From: Actinoplanes philippinensis
Lineage (GTDB): Bacteria > Actinomycetota > Actinomycetes > Mycobacteriales > Micromonosporaceae
Reading direction: 5' to 3'
Assembly: GCF_900113015.1 (NCBI RefSeq)
Contig: NZ_FONV01000006.1
Span: forward strand, 434,001 to 498,000
Length of the DNA stretch: 64,000 bases
The first letter of the stretch is position 1. Each line of letters opens with the position of its first letter. Below the pieces are notes generated by a model. The model was not told where the DNA came from, searched no databases, and saw only the letters and a list, made by a program, of their open reading frames with translations. The position numbers and the translations under genes are program-made. Positions 50,199 through 58,629 of the stretch are shown piece by piece.

Positions 50199-50612
50199 AT
50201 GAGCGCGTCGTTGCAGCAGGTCGGACTGGCGGTCAAACGCCTCCAATGGCGGCACCACCGGGAGGCCAACCGCCGGCTGGCCCCGCTCGGCCTGTCCCTG
50301 GTCCAGTGGGACACCCTGCGTCACCTGCACGCCGAGCACGAGCCGTCCCTGCACCGGCTCGCCGAGCTCACCTTCCAGACCGACCAGTCGATGGGCGAAC
50401 TCGCCCGCCGCATGGTTGACCGCGGCCTCATCGAGCGCGTCGAGGGCCCCGGCCGCAAGGTCCAGCACCGCCTGACCCCCGCCGGCGACGACCTGCGCCG
50501 GGCCGGCTCGGCAGCGGTCGACGAGGTGCTCCGCGAATCCCTCGGCCACCTCAGCGCCGACGAGCGGGAGACGCTGCACACGCTGCTCCGCAAGGCAGCC
50601 GAAGCCCCCTGA
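50199..50612 (+). CDS. MarR-family regulator
   Basis: A 137-residue winged-helix repressor. HTH LHRLAELTFQTDQSMGELAR (about 47-66), wing VEGPGRKVQHRLTPAGDDLR, and dimerisation helices QQVGLAVKRLQWRHHREANR and LRESLGHLSADERETLHTLL. It faces the alpha/beta hydrolase gene across a long perfect palindrome and should repress both. The inducer is likely the hydrolase substrate or a relative. Confidence 0.9.
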   Translation: MSASLQQVGLAVKRLQWRHHREANRRLAPLGLSLVQWDTLRHLHAEHEPSLHRLAELTFQTDQSMGELARRMVDRGLIERVEGPGRKVQHRLTPAGDDLRRAGSAAVDEVLRESLGHLSADERETLHTLLRKAAEAP

Positions 50613-50814
50613 GCCCGGCCGCCGTCACTCACCGCGCGGCGCCGTCACCCACCGCGCGGCGCCGCAACCCCACGACGGCCGGCCCGGCCAGCACTCGCCG
50701 TCACCCACCGCTCGCCGCCGCCCCGCGACGGCCGGTCCTGCCAGCCCGCGCCGTCACCCACCGCTCGGCGCCGCAACCCCGCGACGGCCGGCCCCATCGG
50801 CGCCTTCCGCCTCG
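50613..50814. repeat. Degenerate GC-rich tandem repeats between convergent genes
   Basis: The 202-bp gap holds repeated strings of the type GCCGTCACCCACCGC (at about 50625, 50641, 50698 and 50751), alternating with GCGACGGCCGG (about 50671, 50726 and 50779). The larger period is near 54 bp. No gene is supported. Like the 6.4-kb array, it lies directly beyond the stop of a minus-strand gene. Confidence 0.65.
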
Positions 50815-51681
50815 TTACCGCGCCTCGGCGCGCAAAATCCCCACCGAGCCGACCGTGGCGTAACCGCGCCACTCGAGGGCGGCAGCCGCACTGTAGACCG
50901 GAAAATCGACGGTCCATCCGCCGTCACCCTGCTGGCCCGCGGCGAGCCGGTCCAGGTCGGCGGCGATCGCCTCCTTGCTGAACAGCGCCCGCGACGGCCC
51001 GTCGGCATGCGGGGTGAAGGCGAGCGGATGCAACACCTCACCGTCGGCGCCACCGACCGGCGTCGGCCCGTCGGTGCGGACAAAACCCGCCATCCGCTCC
51101 AGCAGCACGCCGGGCTCCGGGACGACGTCGAGAAACTGCATGACGAACATCAGCTCGTACGCGCTGGGCGCCCCGGCCAGGCCGTCGATCACGGTCAGGC
51201 AGTACCCGGTGGCGCCGGTCAGCCACGGATGCCCGGCCAGGTCGGGCCGCCGGCGGGCGAGGCGATGCGCCTGGGCGGCGAGCTGCGTGGTCATCTGCAG
51301 CGACGACGCATCCGGATCGGCGGTCGTCCAGTGCGGGGCGCTGCCGTCGACGTCAGCGAACGGCAGCGCGAACGGGATGCCACCGTCACCCAGCGAATGC
51401 TCGCCCAGCCAGTCGAACAGCCGCGGCGCCCGCTCGCTCGTGTCACCGACCTCGGCCATCACCTCGAGCGCGTGCATCGCGGCGACCGGCTGACTGGTGA
51501 CCGACCGCAGATCGGGCTCCAGCGCCCAGCCGTAGCCGCCGTCGGGATTACGGTACGCATCGAGCGCGGTCAGCACCTGCTCGCCGGTGGCCGCGCCGAG
51601 GAGATGCCGCATGCGCCGCCAGTCGAGGGCGCGGCCGGTCATCGCGACGAACCTGGCCGCGGCGTCGAGATCGAAGCTCAT
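50815..51681 (-). CDS. Alpha/alpha-toroid (prenyltransferase/squalene-cyclase-like) protein
   Basis: A 288-residue protein with repeats typical of the six-hairpin terpenoid cyclase/protein prenyltransferase fold: YRNPDGGYGWALEPDLRS near 44 and QQGDGGWTVDFPVYS near 255 are QW-like motifs, and LGEHSLGDGGIPFALPF lies between. It lacks a DxDD cyclase motif and is much shorter than squalene-hopene cyclases (about 630 residues), so enzymatic cyclisation is unlikely. Start 51681 is followed by SFDLDAAARFVAMTGRALDW. It is separated by only 17 nt from the TetR gene upstream, so the two are probably cotranscribed. Confidence 0.75.
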   Translation of the reverse strand: MSFDLDAAARFVAMTGRALDWRRMRHLLGAATGEQVLTALDAYRNPDGGYGWALEPDLRSVTSQPVAAMHALEVMAEVGDTSERAPRLFDWLGEHSLGDGGIPFALPFADVDGSAPHWTTADPDASSLQMTTQLAAQAHRLARRRPDLAGHPWLTGATGYCLTVIDGLAGAPSAYELMFVMQFLDVVPEPGVLLERMAGFVRTDGPTPVGGADGEVLHPLAFTPHADGPSRALFSKEAIAADLDRLAAGQQGDGGWTVDFPVYSAAAALEWRGYATVGSVGILRAEAR

Positions 51682-51698
51682 GCCCCGATCCTGCCCGG

Positions 51699-52244
51699 TC
51701 ACGGCTGTGGCCGCACGGCGCCGGACACGCATCGCAGGACGAGCCGGAGCGCGTCATGACGGGACGCCCCGTGCTCGGACTGGTAGCTCCACCCCGCATA
51801 CAGCTGCGACCACACCAGATTCTGCACCCACACGGGTGGCAGCTCCGGGTCGATGCTGCCGTCGGCGTGGCCACGCCGCACCATCGCGTCGAAATCCTCG
51901 TCGCAGCTGCCGGCCTCGTCCTCGACCTGCTCCCGGAAGAGCAGCGACAGCACGTCACCGAGATCGAAATACTCCTGGCAGAGGCGCACCAGAGCCGTCC
52001 CGCCGGGGCCCTCCCCGAGCCGGGCCCGGTCGCCCGCACGATCGAGGCGGGCGGTGGCCTCGGCACGCAGAGCAGCGATCAGATCGCCGCGCTCCGGAAA
52101 ATACCGATGCAGCGTCGTACGCCCCACGTCGGCCGCCTCGGCGACATCACCGAGCGAGGCGGCCGGGTTGCGGGCCAGCACCTCGATCGCCGCGTCGAGG
52201 ATCGCCTGCCGGGTGCGGGCCCGGCTCCCGGAGGGGACGCTCAT
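51699..52244 (-). CDS. TetR-family regulator
   Basis: A 181-residue TetR protein. HTH SLGDVAEAADVGRTTLHRYF (about 31-50) then PERGDLIAALRAEATARLDR; the C-terminal domain contains LCQEYFDLGDVLSLLFREQVEDEAG and VQNLVWSQLYAGWSYQSEHG. ATG 52244 is used, with GTG 52247 adjacent. It faces the ABC exporter gene across GGAACA-GTGG-TGTTCC and is followed by the toroid-fold gene, so it likely controls both directions. Confidence 0.88.
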   Translation of the reverse strand: MSVPSGSRARTRQAILDAAIEVLARNPAASLGDVAEAADVGRTTLHRYFPERGDLIAALRAEATARLDRAGDRARLGEGPGGTALVRLCQEYFDLGDVLSLLFREQVEDEAGSCDEDFDAMVRRGHADGSIDPELPPVWVQNLVWSQLYAGWSYQSEHGASRHDALRLVLRCVSGAVRPQP

Positions 52245-52275
52245 CACGGGGGGGAGAATAACACTTGCCCAGAAC

Positions 52276-52291
52276 GGAACAGTGGTGTTCC
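52276..52291. promoter_or_regulatory. TetR operator between tetR and ABC exporter
   Basis: GGAACA-GTGG-TGTTCC, 6-bp perfect arms with a 4-bp spacer, extended weakly outward (AAC/ATT). It sits 9 bp upstream of the exporter ATG and 31 bp upstream of the tetR start. Confidence 0.6.
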
Positions 52292-52300
52292 ATTGCGGGC

Positions 52301-54280
52301 ATGCCGGATTCCACGCGCCTGAGAACTCTCCTCACCGTGCTCCGCCCCCATCGCCGCACCATGCTGCTCGGCCTCGTCCTCGGCCTGGCCGCCAACGCCG
52401 CCGGGCTGGCCACCCCGATGGTCACCAAGTGGGTGCTCGACAGCTTCTCCGGCGGCCTCGACCTGGCCCGCCCGGTGGCCGTCCTGGCCGGTCTCGTCGT
52501 CATCGGCGCGGCCATCGGCCTCTGGCAGTGGATCCTCATGGGCACGCTCGCCGAGCAGATCGTGCTCGACGCCCGCACCTCGATCATCCGGCGCTACTTC
52601 CAGGCCCGCGTGCTCGACCTCCAGCGCCGCCCGACCGGCGAGCTGGTCACCCGCGTCACCTCCGACACCGGCCTGCTGCACGCCGCCTCGGGCAGCCTGA
52701 TCGGCCTGATCAACGCCGGGGTCGGCCTGATCGGCACGCTGATCCTGATGGGCGTGCTCGACCTGACCCTGCTCGGCTGCACGCTGGGCGCCGTCATCGT
52801 GGTCGGCGCGCTGATGAGCCGACTGCTGCCCCGCATCGGGGTCGCGCAGACCGCCGCGCAGGAGTCGGTGGGCCGCCTCGGCGCCACCCTGGAGGGCTCG
52901 TTGCGCGCCATCCGGACGGTGAAGGCGAGCCGCGCCGAGACCCGCCAGGGCGACGAGATCATCGGCAACGCCCGCGACGCCGCCACCCACAGCGTGCGTG
53001 CCGCCCGGGTCGCCGCCACCGTCTGGACGATCTCGTGGTCCGGCATCCAGCTGGCGGTGATGCTGATCCTCGCCGTCGGCGCCTGGCGGGCAAACCTGGG
53101 CCTGCTCGAGGTGTCGACGCTGGTGGCGTTCCTGCTCTACGTGTTCCAGTTGATGGGCCCCATCAGCGAGCTCACCCAGAACCTGACGGCCCTCCAGTCC
53201 GGCATGGCCGCCGCCGGCCGGATCAACGAGCTCGAGTCGATCGCCCTGGAGCCGGCCGGCCCTCTCCCCCACCCGCCGGCGGTTCCACCGTCCGCCTCCG
53301 AGCCCGCATCCACATCACCCCACGGCGGGCCGCCCGTCCCCGGCTCTCCGCCCGGTGTGCCGCACGCCCGCACCTCACCGCCCGATCCCACACCCGGCCC
53401 GCCTCCGGCCCCCACCGCACCGTCCATGACGCCGCTCGGCCGGTCGCCCGTGCCCGGCTCCCGAGCGTCGACCCCGTTCGGCCCACACGCCGCGAGCGAG
53501 CCGCCACCCGTGTCGCCCATCGGCCGTGGCGGGCCCGGCTCGCCGGCCTCCGCGGCAGGCCCGATCCTGGTGATGCAGGGCGTCACCGCTCGCTACGGCC
53601 CCGATGCGGCGCCCGTGGTCCGCGGGATCGACCTGGAGATCCCACGGCGCGGCCACACCGCGATCGTCGGCCCGTCCGGCGCCGGTAAGACAACCTTGTT
53701 CTCCCTGCTCCTGCGCTTCCTGGAGCCGGAGACGGGGCGCATCCTGCTCGACGGCCGCCCCTACACCGAGTGGAGCAACTCCGACGTCCGGGGCAGGCTC
53801 GCCTACGTCGAGCAGGAAACCCCGGTGCTGCCGGGCACGATCGCGGACAACCTACGGTTCACCCATCCCGACGCCACCGACGACGAGGTACGAGCCGTGC
53901 TGTCCGCAGTCCGGCTGGAAGGCATCGACCCAGCGCTGGGCGCCACGGACGTCTCCGGCGGCCAGCGTCAGCGGATCGCCCTGGCCCGCGCCCTGCTCCG
54001 CACCCCCGACGTGCTCCTGCTCGACGAGGCGACAGCCCAGGTCGACGGCTTGACCGAGGCCGCCGTGCAGGACTGCATCCGCGAGCGGGCCGCCGTCGGC
54101 GCGGTGGTGACGATCGCCCACCGCCTGTCCACAGTCCTGGACGCCGACCGCATCATCGTCCTGGAGGACGGCCGGATCCGCGCCCAGGGCACCCACGCCG
54201 ACCTGTACTCCTCCGACGACCTGTACCGCCGCTTGGTAGAGGCCCTACGCATAGCCGCCGACGACACGTCCTACGTCTGA
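52301..54280 (+). CDS. ABC exporter (fused membrane and ATPase domains) with long Pro-rich linker
   Basis: A 659-residue half-transporter. Six membrane helices lie in residues about 15-305 (MLLGLVLGLAANAAGLATPM; MLILAVGAWRANLGLLEVST). The ATPase runs about 425-640: Walker A GPSGAGKTTLFSLLLRF, Q-loop YVEQETPVLPG, signature VSGGQRQRIALARALL, Walker B DVLLLDEATAQVD, H-loop IAHRLSTVL. Between them, residues about 315-422 are an unusual Pro/Ser/Gly-rich disordered linker; exporters normally have about 30 residues here. The segment before the signature (GATDVSGGQ) is a few residues shorter than usual. Control by the facing TetR suggests drug or peptide efflux. Confidence 0.87.
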   Translation: MPDSTRLRTLLTVLRPHRRTMLLGLVLGLAANAAGLATPMVTKWVLDSFSGGLDLARPVAVLAGLVVIGAAIGLWQWILMGTLAEQIVLDARTSIIRRYFQARVLDLQRRPTGELVTRVTSDTGLLHAASGSLIGLINAGVGLIGTLILMGVLDLTLLGCTLGAVIVVGALMSRLLPRIGVAQTAAQESVGRLGATLEGSLRAIRTVKASRAETRQGDEIIGNARDAATHSVRAARVAATVWTISWSGIQLAVMLILAVGAWRANLGLLEVSTLVAFLLYVFQLMGPISELTQNLTALQSGMAAAGRINELESIALEPAGPLPHPPAVPPSASEPASTSPHGGPPVPGSPPGVPHARTSPPDPTPGPPPAPTAPSMTPLGRSPVPGSRASTPFGPHAASEPPPVSPIGRGGPGSPASAAGPILVMQGVTARYGPDAAPVVRGIDLEIPRRGHTAIVGPSGAGKTTLFSLLLRFLEPETGRILLDGRPYTEWSNSDVRGRLAYVEQETPVLPGTIADNLRFTHPDATDDEVRAVLSAVRLEGIDPALGATDVSGGQRQRIALARALLRTPDVLLLDEATAQVDGLTEAAVQDCIRERAAVGAVVTIAHRLSTVLDADRIIVLEDGRIRAQGTHADLYSSDDLYRRLVEALRIAADDTSYV

Positions 54281-54603
54281 CCCACCACACACCAAACCGA
54301 CGCGGATGACCACCGGGTGGCCGATGCGCTGACCGCGGCCGGCCCGACCCCACCCACGGTTGGTCCGAACCGCCACGCCGCACGGAGACGATGCCCGCCG
54401 CCGATGACCCACGCGCCATGACCACGACCTACCTCCAACCACGCCACACGGACAGCGGGCCGACCCGCGGGTGGCCCCCGCGCCATGACCGCGGCCTACC
54501 TCAGTCGACCCCGGCCGGCAACACCGAAAGCGGGACCACCGGCGGTGACCGATGCTCCATGGACACCGGCCCACCTCTGGTCCATCCCGCCGATCGGATC
54601 GGA
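54281..54603. repeat. Gene-free spacer with degenerate ~70-bp repeats
   Basis: This 323-bp region between the convergent exporter and propeller genes contains diverged copies of a unit marked by CGCGCCATGACC (54412, 54480) and a related GCTCCATGGACAC near 54552, each followed by a CCTACCTC-like or CCCACCTC string, spacing 68-72 bp. I see no coding signal and no clear terminator. Confidence 0.5.
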
Positions 54604-55833
54604 CTACAGGAAACCGCTGGCGGCCGATTCGGTGGACACGGTCTCCGTCGACGGCTGATCGACGGCATCGGAGTGCGGCCGATACGCCATGAACACGGCC
54701 TCGCCGGCAGCGAGGATCACGAGGTCTCCGAGAGAGGTCGCTGCCAAGCCGGTCACCGGTGTCCCCACCTGCAGCGATTCGAGGGGCTGCCGCTCCGCGA
54801 CATCCCAGATCACCACGTCGTGGTTGTGGACGACGGCGGCCAGCAGGCGACCGCCGGCCTGGAAACAGACCACCGGCGTCGACCGGGCGGCGGGCGCCGA
54901 GGTAGCAACAGGTGGAGTGCCGTCGAACGTGACGCCGTCCGTCGGCCCGGCGGTAACGGACGCAGCACCAGCCGACACGGCGACGGGCAGACAGCCGGCG
55001 CCGGCCGGCGTAGCAGGGAACGGCGCGGCCGGCGCAACAGGAAGGGGCGCGGCAGGGAGACGCGCGGCCGGCGTGGCAGGGAGAGGCGCGACAGGGAGAC
55101 GCGCGGGCGGCGCGGCGGAGAACGGCGCTGCCGGATCCGGCGCGCCGGCAGGGGTTATGCGGAGGTCGCCGCCCGGATCGGCGGTCACCGTGACGGGATC
55201 ACCGTTGAGGTAGGTCACCGGGTGGCCGTCGAACTCGTCCCGGGCGGTTTTCCGGCCGGAGGCCAGGTCGATCAGCACTCCGCGCCAGCGGTCTCCCGTG
55301 ATGGAGGCGATCAATCGGCCGCCGATCGAGAGCAGGGCCAGGTTCGCACCACGGCGGCCGGTCAGTTTGAGGGCCGTCAACGGGGTGGCGTCGGTGGCGT
55401 CCCACAGTTGGAGGACGTTGCCGCGGTCGAGGGACGCCACATACGGCCGGCCCATATGGCAGGCGAATGCCAGCTCCATCAGATCCGCTCGGCGCTCGGT
55501 GCCGCACTCCGCGACGAGCTCGCCGCTGCCGCGGTGCAGGCGCAGACGACCGCCTCGGCAGGCGACCGCGATCAGGTCGGCGCCGACAGCGCAGGCGACC
55601 GCAGTGACAGAACCGCCGGCGGCGTAGGCGACCCCGACCGAGTCAGCGCCGACAGCGCAGGCAGCCGCCGCGACAGAACCGCCGGCGGCGTAAGCGGCCC
55701 CGCCCGGGTCAGCGCCGGTGGTGCGGGCGACCGCCGTGGCGGAGCCGCCGCCGGTGGACCATGATCGCCGCCATCGGCCGGTGGACGAGGCCGGGTCCGG
55801 CCCGGGGGAATCCGTGATGAGCGTCTGCCACAC
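54604..55833 (-). CDS. WD40/beta-propeller-like protein with internal repeats
   Basis: A 409-residue protein. Propeller-blade features include LAFACHMGRPYVASLDRGNV with LQLWDATDATPLTALKLTG, LALLSIGGRLIASITGDRW, and near the end LLAAVVHNHDVVIWDVAERQ with PLESLQVGTPVTGLA. The N-terminal part has a 22-residue in-frame duplication (AYAAGGSVAAAACAVGAD and AYAAGGSVTAVACAVGAD), a 66-bp DNA repeat (55581 and 55647, with a decayed third copy). Residues about 235-285 are an Ala/Pro-rich insertion. GTG 55833 is the start. It may be a cytoplasmic scaffold; function unknown. Confidence 0.7.
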   Translation of the reverse strand: MWQTLITDSPGPDPASSTGRWRRSWSTGGGSATAVARTTGADPGGAAYAAGGSVAAAACAVGADSVGVAYAAGGSVTAVACAVGADLIAVACRGGRLRLHRGSGELVAECGTERRADLMELAFACHMGRPYVASLDRGNVLQLWDATDATPLTALKLTGRRGANLALLSIGGRLIASITGDRWRGVLIDLASGRKTARDEFDGHPVTYLNGDPVTVTADPGGDLRITPAGAPDPAAPFSAAPPARLPVAPLPATPAARLPAAPLPVAPAAPFPATPAGAGCLPVAVSAGAASVTAGPTDGVTFDGTPPVATSAPAARSTPVVCFQAGGRLLAAVVHNHDVVIWDVAERQPLESLQVGTPVTGLAATSLGDLVILAAGEAVFMAYRPHSDAVDQPSTETVSTESAASGFL

Positions 55834-55879
55834 CGGTGCCGCCCTTTCCCCAGCGAATGGACGAGGCCCATCGTAGACC

Positions 55880-56791
55880 TCACCGGCTGTCCACAGTTGA
55901 TCTCGACGGGACCACCGGCACGACCGGGCGGCGGGGACGGAGCTGGACCACGGCGACCGACGCGAGCACGAGGGCGCCGCCGGCGAGCTGGGCCGGGGTG
56001 AGGAACTCGCCGAGCAGGACGGCGGCGAGGGTGGTGGTGATGACGGGTTCGACGGTGGAGAGGATGGCGGCCGTCGACGGGCCTGTGCGGCGCAGGCCGG
56101 CGAAGAACGTCAGGGACGCCAGCACCGTGGAGACGACCGCGATGCACGCCGTCCAGAACCAGCCGGCCGCGCTGAAACCGAGGTTCACTCCCCCGGTGAC
56201 CAGGGACTTCCCGGCGAGGGCGAGGGCCGCCCCGGTCATCACGAGGGTCGCCAGCAGCATCGGGGACACGCGGTGCAGGACACGGTCGGAGACGAGGATG
56301 TAGACGGTGTAGGTGAGCGCCGACCCGAACCCGAGGGCCGCGCCGGCCGGGCTGAGGGTGCCGGCCCCGGCGCCGAGCAGGACGAGCAGTGTTCCGGCGG
56401 AGGCGATGCCGAGGGCGAGCGCCCGGCTGCGGGTCATGCGCTCCCGGCGCAGCAGGACCGCGGCGGCGGTCACCATCAGGGGGTACGTGTAGAGGATCAG
56501 CGACAGCAGCGACGCGTCCATCACGCGCAGCGCCTCGAAGTAGAGCGTCGCCTGCGTCGCGAATCCGAGCGCCCCGAGCGCCAGCGCGGTGATCACGGTC
56601 CGGGTGCCCGGCCGGGCCGCGGGACGGATCGCCAGGAGTCCGGCGAGCAGCAGCGCGGCCATCGTGAACCGGACCAGGAGCAGCGCGGACGGGGTGACTC
56701 CGGCGTCGTACGCGAACTTGCCGAAGATCGACATGGCGCCGAATCCGGCGGCCGAGAGCAGGCAGAGCAGTGGACCCATACCGGAGAGCAT
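55880..56791 (-). CDS. EamA/DMT-family transporter
   Basis: A 303-residue drug/metabolite transporter with ten membrane helices in two EamA repeats: LLCLLSAAGFGAMSIFGKFA, PSALLLVRFTMAALLLAGLL, ASLLSLILYTYPLMVTAAAV in the first; LTYTVYILVSDRVLHRVSPM, TGPSTAAILSTVEPVITTTL and LGEFLTPAQLAGGALVL in the second. It probably exports an amino acid or metabolite. ATG 56791 or 56779. It is divergent from the LysR gene at 56853, which is its likely activator or repressor. Confidence 0.88.
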   Translation of the reverse strand: MLSGMGPLLCLLSAAGFGAMSIFGKFAYDAGVTPSALLLVRFTMAALLLAGLLAIRPAARPGTRTVITALALGALGFATQATLYFEALRVMDASLLSLILYTYPLMVTAAAVLLRRERMTRSRALALGIASAGTLLVLLGAGAGTLSPAGAALGFGSALTYTVYILVSDRVLHRVSPMLLATLVMTGAALALAGKSLVTGGVNLGFSAAGWFWTACIAVVSTVLASLTFFAGLRRTGPSTAAILSTVEPVITTTLAAVLLGEFLTPAQLAGGALVLASVAVVQLRPRRPVVPVVPSRSTVDSR

Positions 56792-56821
56792 CGGCCCTAC
56801 GACTATGCAGGTCCAGTGACG

Positions 56822-56837
56822 ATTCCTGGAGGTGAAT
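56822..56837. promoter_or_regulatory. LysR-type box candidate
   Basis: ATTC-CTGGAGGT-GAAT, an interrupted dyad of T-N11-A form, lies between the EamA and lysR starts (31 bp upstream of eamA, 16 bp upstream of lysR), where an LTTR recognition site is expected. Confidence 0.5.
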
Positions 56838-56852
56838 GGTTAGGATTCGTGC

Positions 56853-57797
56853 ATGGTCACGCTGGATCTGCGCCGCCTCCGGTTCCTCCGGGAGTTCGAG
56901 GAGCGGGGCACGCTCGGCGCGGTCGCGACGGCTCTCGGCTACAGCCCGTCGGCGGTCTCCCAGCAGTTGACCGTCCTGGAGAGAGAGGTCGGCACGCCAC
57001 TGCTGGAGCGGGCCGGGCGCGGGGTGCGGCTCACCGACGCGGGGCGGCTGCTGGCGCAGCACGCCCGGGTGCTGCTGGCCGCGGCGGAGGCGGCCACGTC
57101 CGACTTGGCGGCGATCGGCGAGCAGGTCAGGGGTACGGTCCGGGCCGGCGGCGTCCAGTCGGCCGCCCGTCACCTGCTCGTCCCGTCCCTGGGCCGGATG
57201 GCGACGGAGCATCCCCTGGTCCGGATGGAGGTGTCCGAGCTGGAGCTGGAGCAGGCGCTGCCCGGTCTGCGCCTGGGTTCGGTCGACCTGGTGATCAGCG
57301 ACGACTACGACGGCCACCCACGGCCACGCCCGGCCGGCATGCGGTTCGAGCCGCTGCTGTCCGAGCGGCTGCTGATCGTGCTCCCGGCCGATCATCCACT
57401 CGCCGCGCCGGGTGGTCCGGTGGCGCTGGCCGACCTGCGCGACACGGTGTGGGTGTCGTCCGACGAGACCACCGGCCACCACGCGATGATCGTCGGCAAC
57501 TGCCGGGCGCTCGGCGGCTACGAGCCGGACGTCCGGCACCACTCCAACGACGCCGACGTCCAGCTCGCCGTCGTCCGGCACGCGGCCGCGGTGGCCCTGT
57601 TGCCGCTGCTCAACCTGCCGCCGGAGGACCCGACGCTGGCGTACCGCCCGGTGGCCGAGACGGATCTGGGGCGGCGGCTGTTCACCGTGACCCGCGACGG
57701 CCCGCTGTCACCGGCGCTGACCGCTTTCCTGCAGGTGGTGACCGATCAGGCGGCCGGCCTCGGCGACGGATTCCCGCGTGGCGGGCAGCAGCGGTAG
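56853..57797 (+). CDS. LysR-family regulator
   Basis: A 314-residue LTTR. The N-terminal winged HTH is LGAVATALGYSPSAVSQQLT (about 21-40), with VLEREVGTPLLERAGRGVRL and LTDAGRLLAQHARVLL. The effector domain begins near 92 (GTVRAGGVQSAARHLLVPSL) and includes VDLVISDDYDGHPRPRPAGM. It faces the EamA exporter. Its last 90 nt run antisense through the end of the DapA-like gene on the other strand, so the C-terminal 29 residues (from about QVVTDQAAGLGDGF) are shared coding DNA. Confidence 0.9.
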   Translation: MVTLDLRRLRFLREFEERGTLGAVATALGYSPSAVSQQLTVLEREVGTPLLERAGRGVRLTDAGRLLAQHARVLLAAAEAATSDLAAIGEQVRGTVRAGGVQSAARHLLVPSLGRMATEHPLVRMEVSELELEQALPGLRLGSVDLVISDDYDGHPRPRPAGMRFEPLLSERLLIVLPADHPLAAPGGPVALADLRDTVWVSSDETTGHHAMIVGNCRALGGYEPDVRHHSNDADVQLAVVRHAAAVALLPLLNLPPEDPTLAYRPVAETDLGRRLFTVTRDGPLSPALTAFLQVVTDQAAGLGDGFPRGGQQR

Positions 57798-58559
57798 CCG
57801 TACCGCCGCGGTGGGAATGCGGCCCCGCGCGTGCAGGACCCCCTTGATCACCGTCGGGTTGGGCTCGGCGAACAGCGCCCGCGACAGATCCGCGAGCGGC
57901 CCGCCGAGAGTCCGGGCCCGGGCCACGTCACCGTCGCGCCACGCCGCCGCGAGATCGGCGAACGACCGGGTCGCCACGTGCGCCGAGGCGAGGATCCCGC
58001 CGTGCGCGCCGATCGCGAGCATCGGCGAGATCACCGGATCATCACCGCCGAGCAGCGAGAACCCGGCCGGCAGGTCGCCGAGCACATCGACGGTCCCCGT
58101 TGCGTACTTCATCCCGATCACTCCCGGGATCGCGGCCAGCCGCCGGATCGCGGCGACCGACAGCTCCTGCCCGGTCCGATACGGGACGTGATAGATCACC
58201 AGCGGAACCTCCCCGGCCAGCGCCTCGAAGTGCGCGACCACCCCGGCCTCCCCCGGCCGCACGAACGGCGGCACCAGGCTCAGCGCCGCCGTCACTTCGG
58301 GCCGCCGCGCCAGGTCCGCCCGGGCCCCGACGATCAACGGCGCATCCCGCTCCCGCGCCACCCGCGCCGCCACCTCGACGACGGCCTCCTGCTCGTCGGC
58401 GGTCAGCGATCCGGGCTCCCCGGTCGTCCCGAGCGCCACCAGCCCGGCCGCGCCGTCGTCGAGGACCTCGTGCGCGAGCCGCTCCAGCGTGGCCAGGTCG
58501 ACTTCTCGATCAGGACCAAAGGGCGTGATCAGGGGTACGAAGATCCCGTGCAGTTCCAT
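57708..58559 (-). CDS. DapA/DHDPS-family aldolase or lyase
   Basis: A 283-residue TIM-barrel class I aldolase-family protein: GIFVPLITPFGPDREVDLAT, GLVALGTTGEPGSLTADEQE (carboxylate-binding GTTGE), YHVPYRTG (catalytic Tyr, Y-x-x-P) and the Schiff-base lysine in VIGMKYATGTVDVL. As it sits beside two LysR genes and away from lysine genes, it is more likely a catabolic or N-acetylneuraminate lyase-like member than the lysine enzyme. ATG 58559 is chosen because GAGG precedes it and the family N-terminus follows. Its end overlaps the lysR gene at 56853 by 90 nt. Confidence 0.87.
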   Translation of the reverse strand: MELHGIFVPLITPFGPDREVDLATLERLAHEVLDDGAAGLVALGTTGEPGSLTADEQEAVVEVAARVARERDAPLIVGARADLARRPEVTAALSLVPPFVRPGEAGVVAHFEALAGEVPLVIYHVPYRTGQELSVAAIRRLAAIPGVIGMKYATGTVDVLGDLPAGFSLLGGDDPVISPMLAIGAHGGILASAHVATRSFADLAAAWRDGDVARARTLGGPLADLSRALFAEPNPTVIKGVLHARGRIPTAAVRLPLLPATRESVAEAGRLIGHHLQESGQRR

Positions 58560-58629
58560 GCCGACAGCCTCGGCCCCTTCGAGCATCAGGTCCAGTTCAC
58601 GATTCTGAGGTAATGCGTAAGCTGAGCTG

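Noticed and set aside
50815..51681. Squalene-hopene cyclase or terpene synthase
   Set aside because: The fold signature is present, but length is less than half of a cyclase and no DxDD or DDxxD motif is visible.
57708..58559. Lysine-pathway dapA
   Set aside because: Catalytic motifs are present, but the context (LysR neighbours, no dapB or lysine genes) does not support a biosynthetic role.
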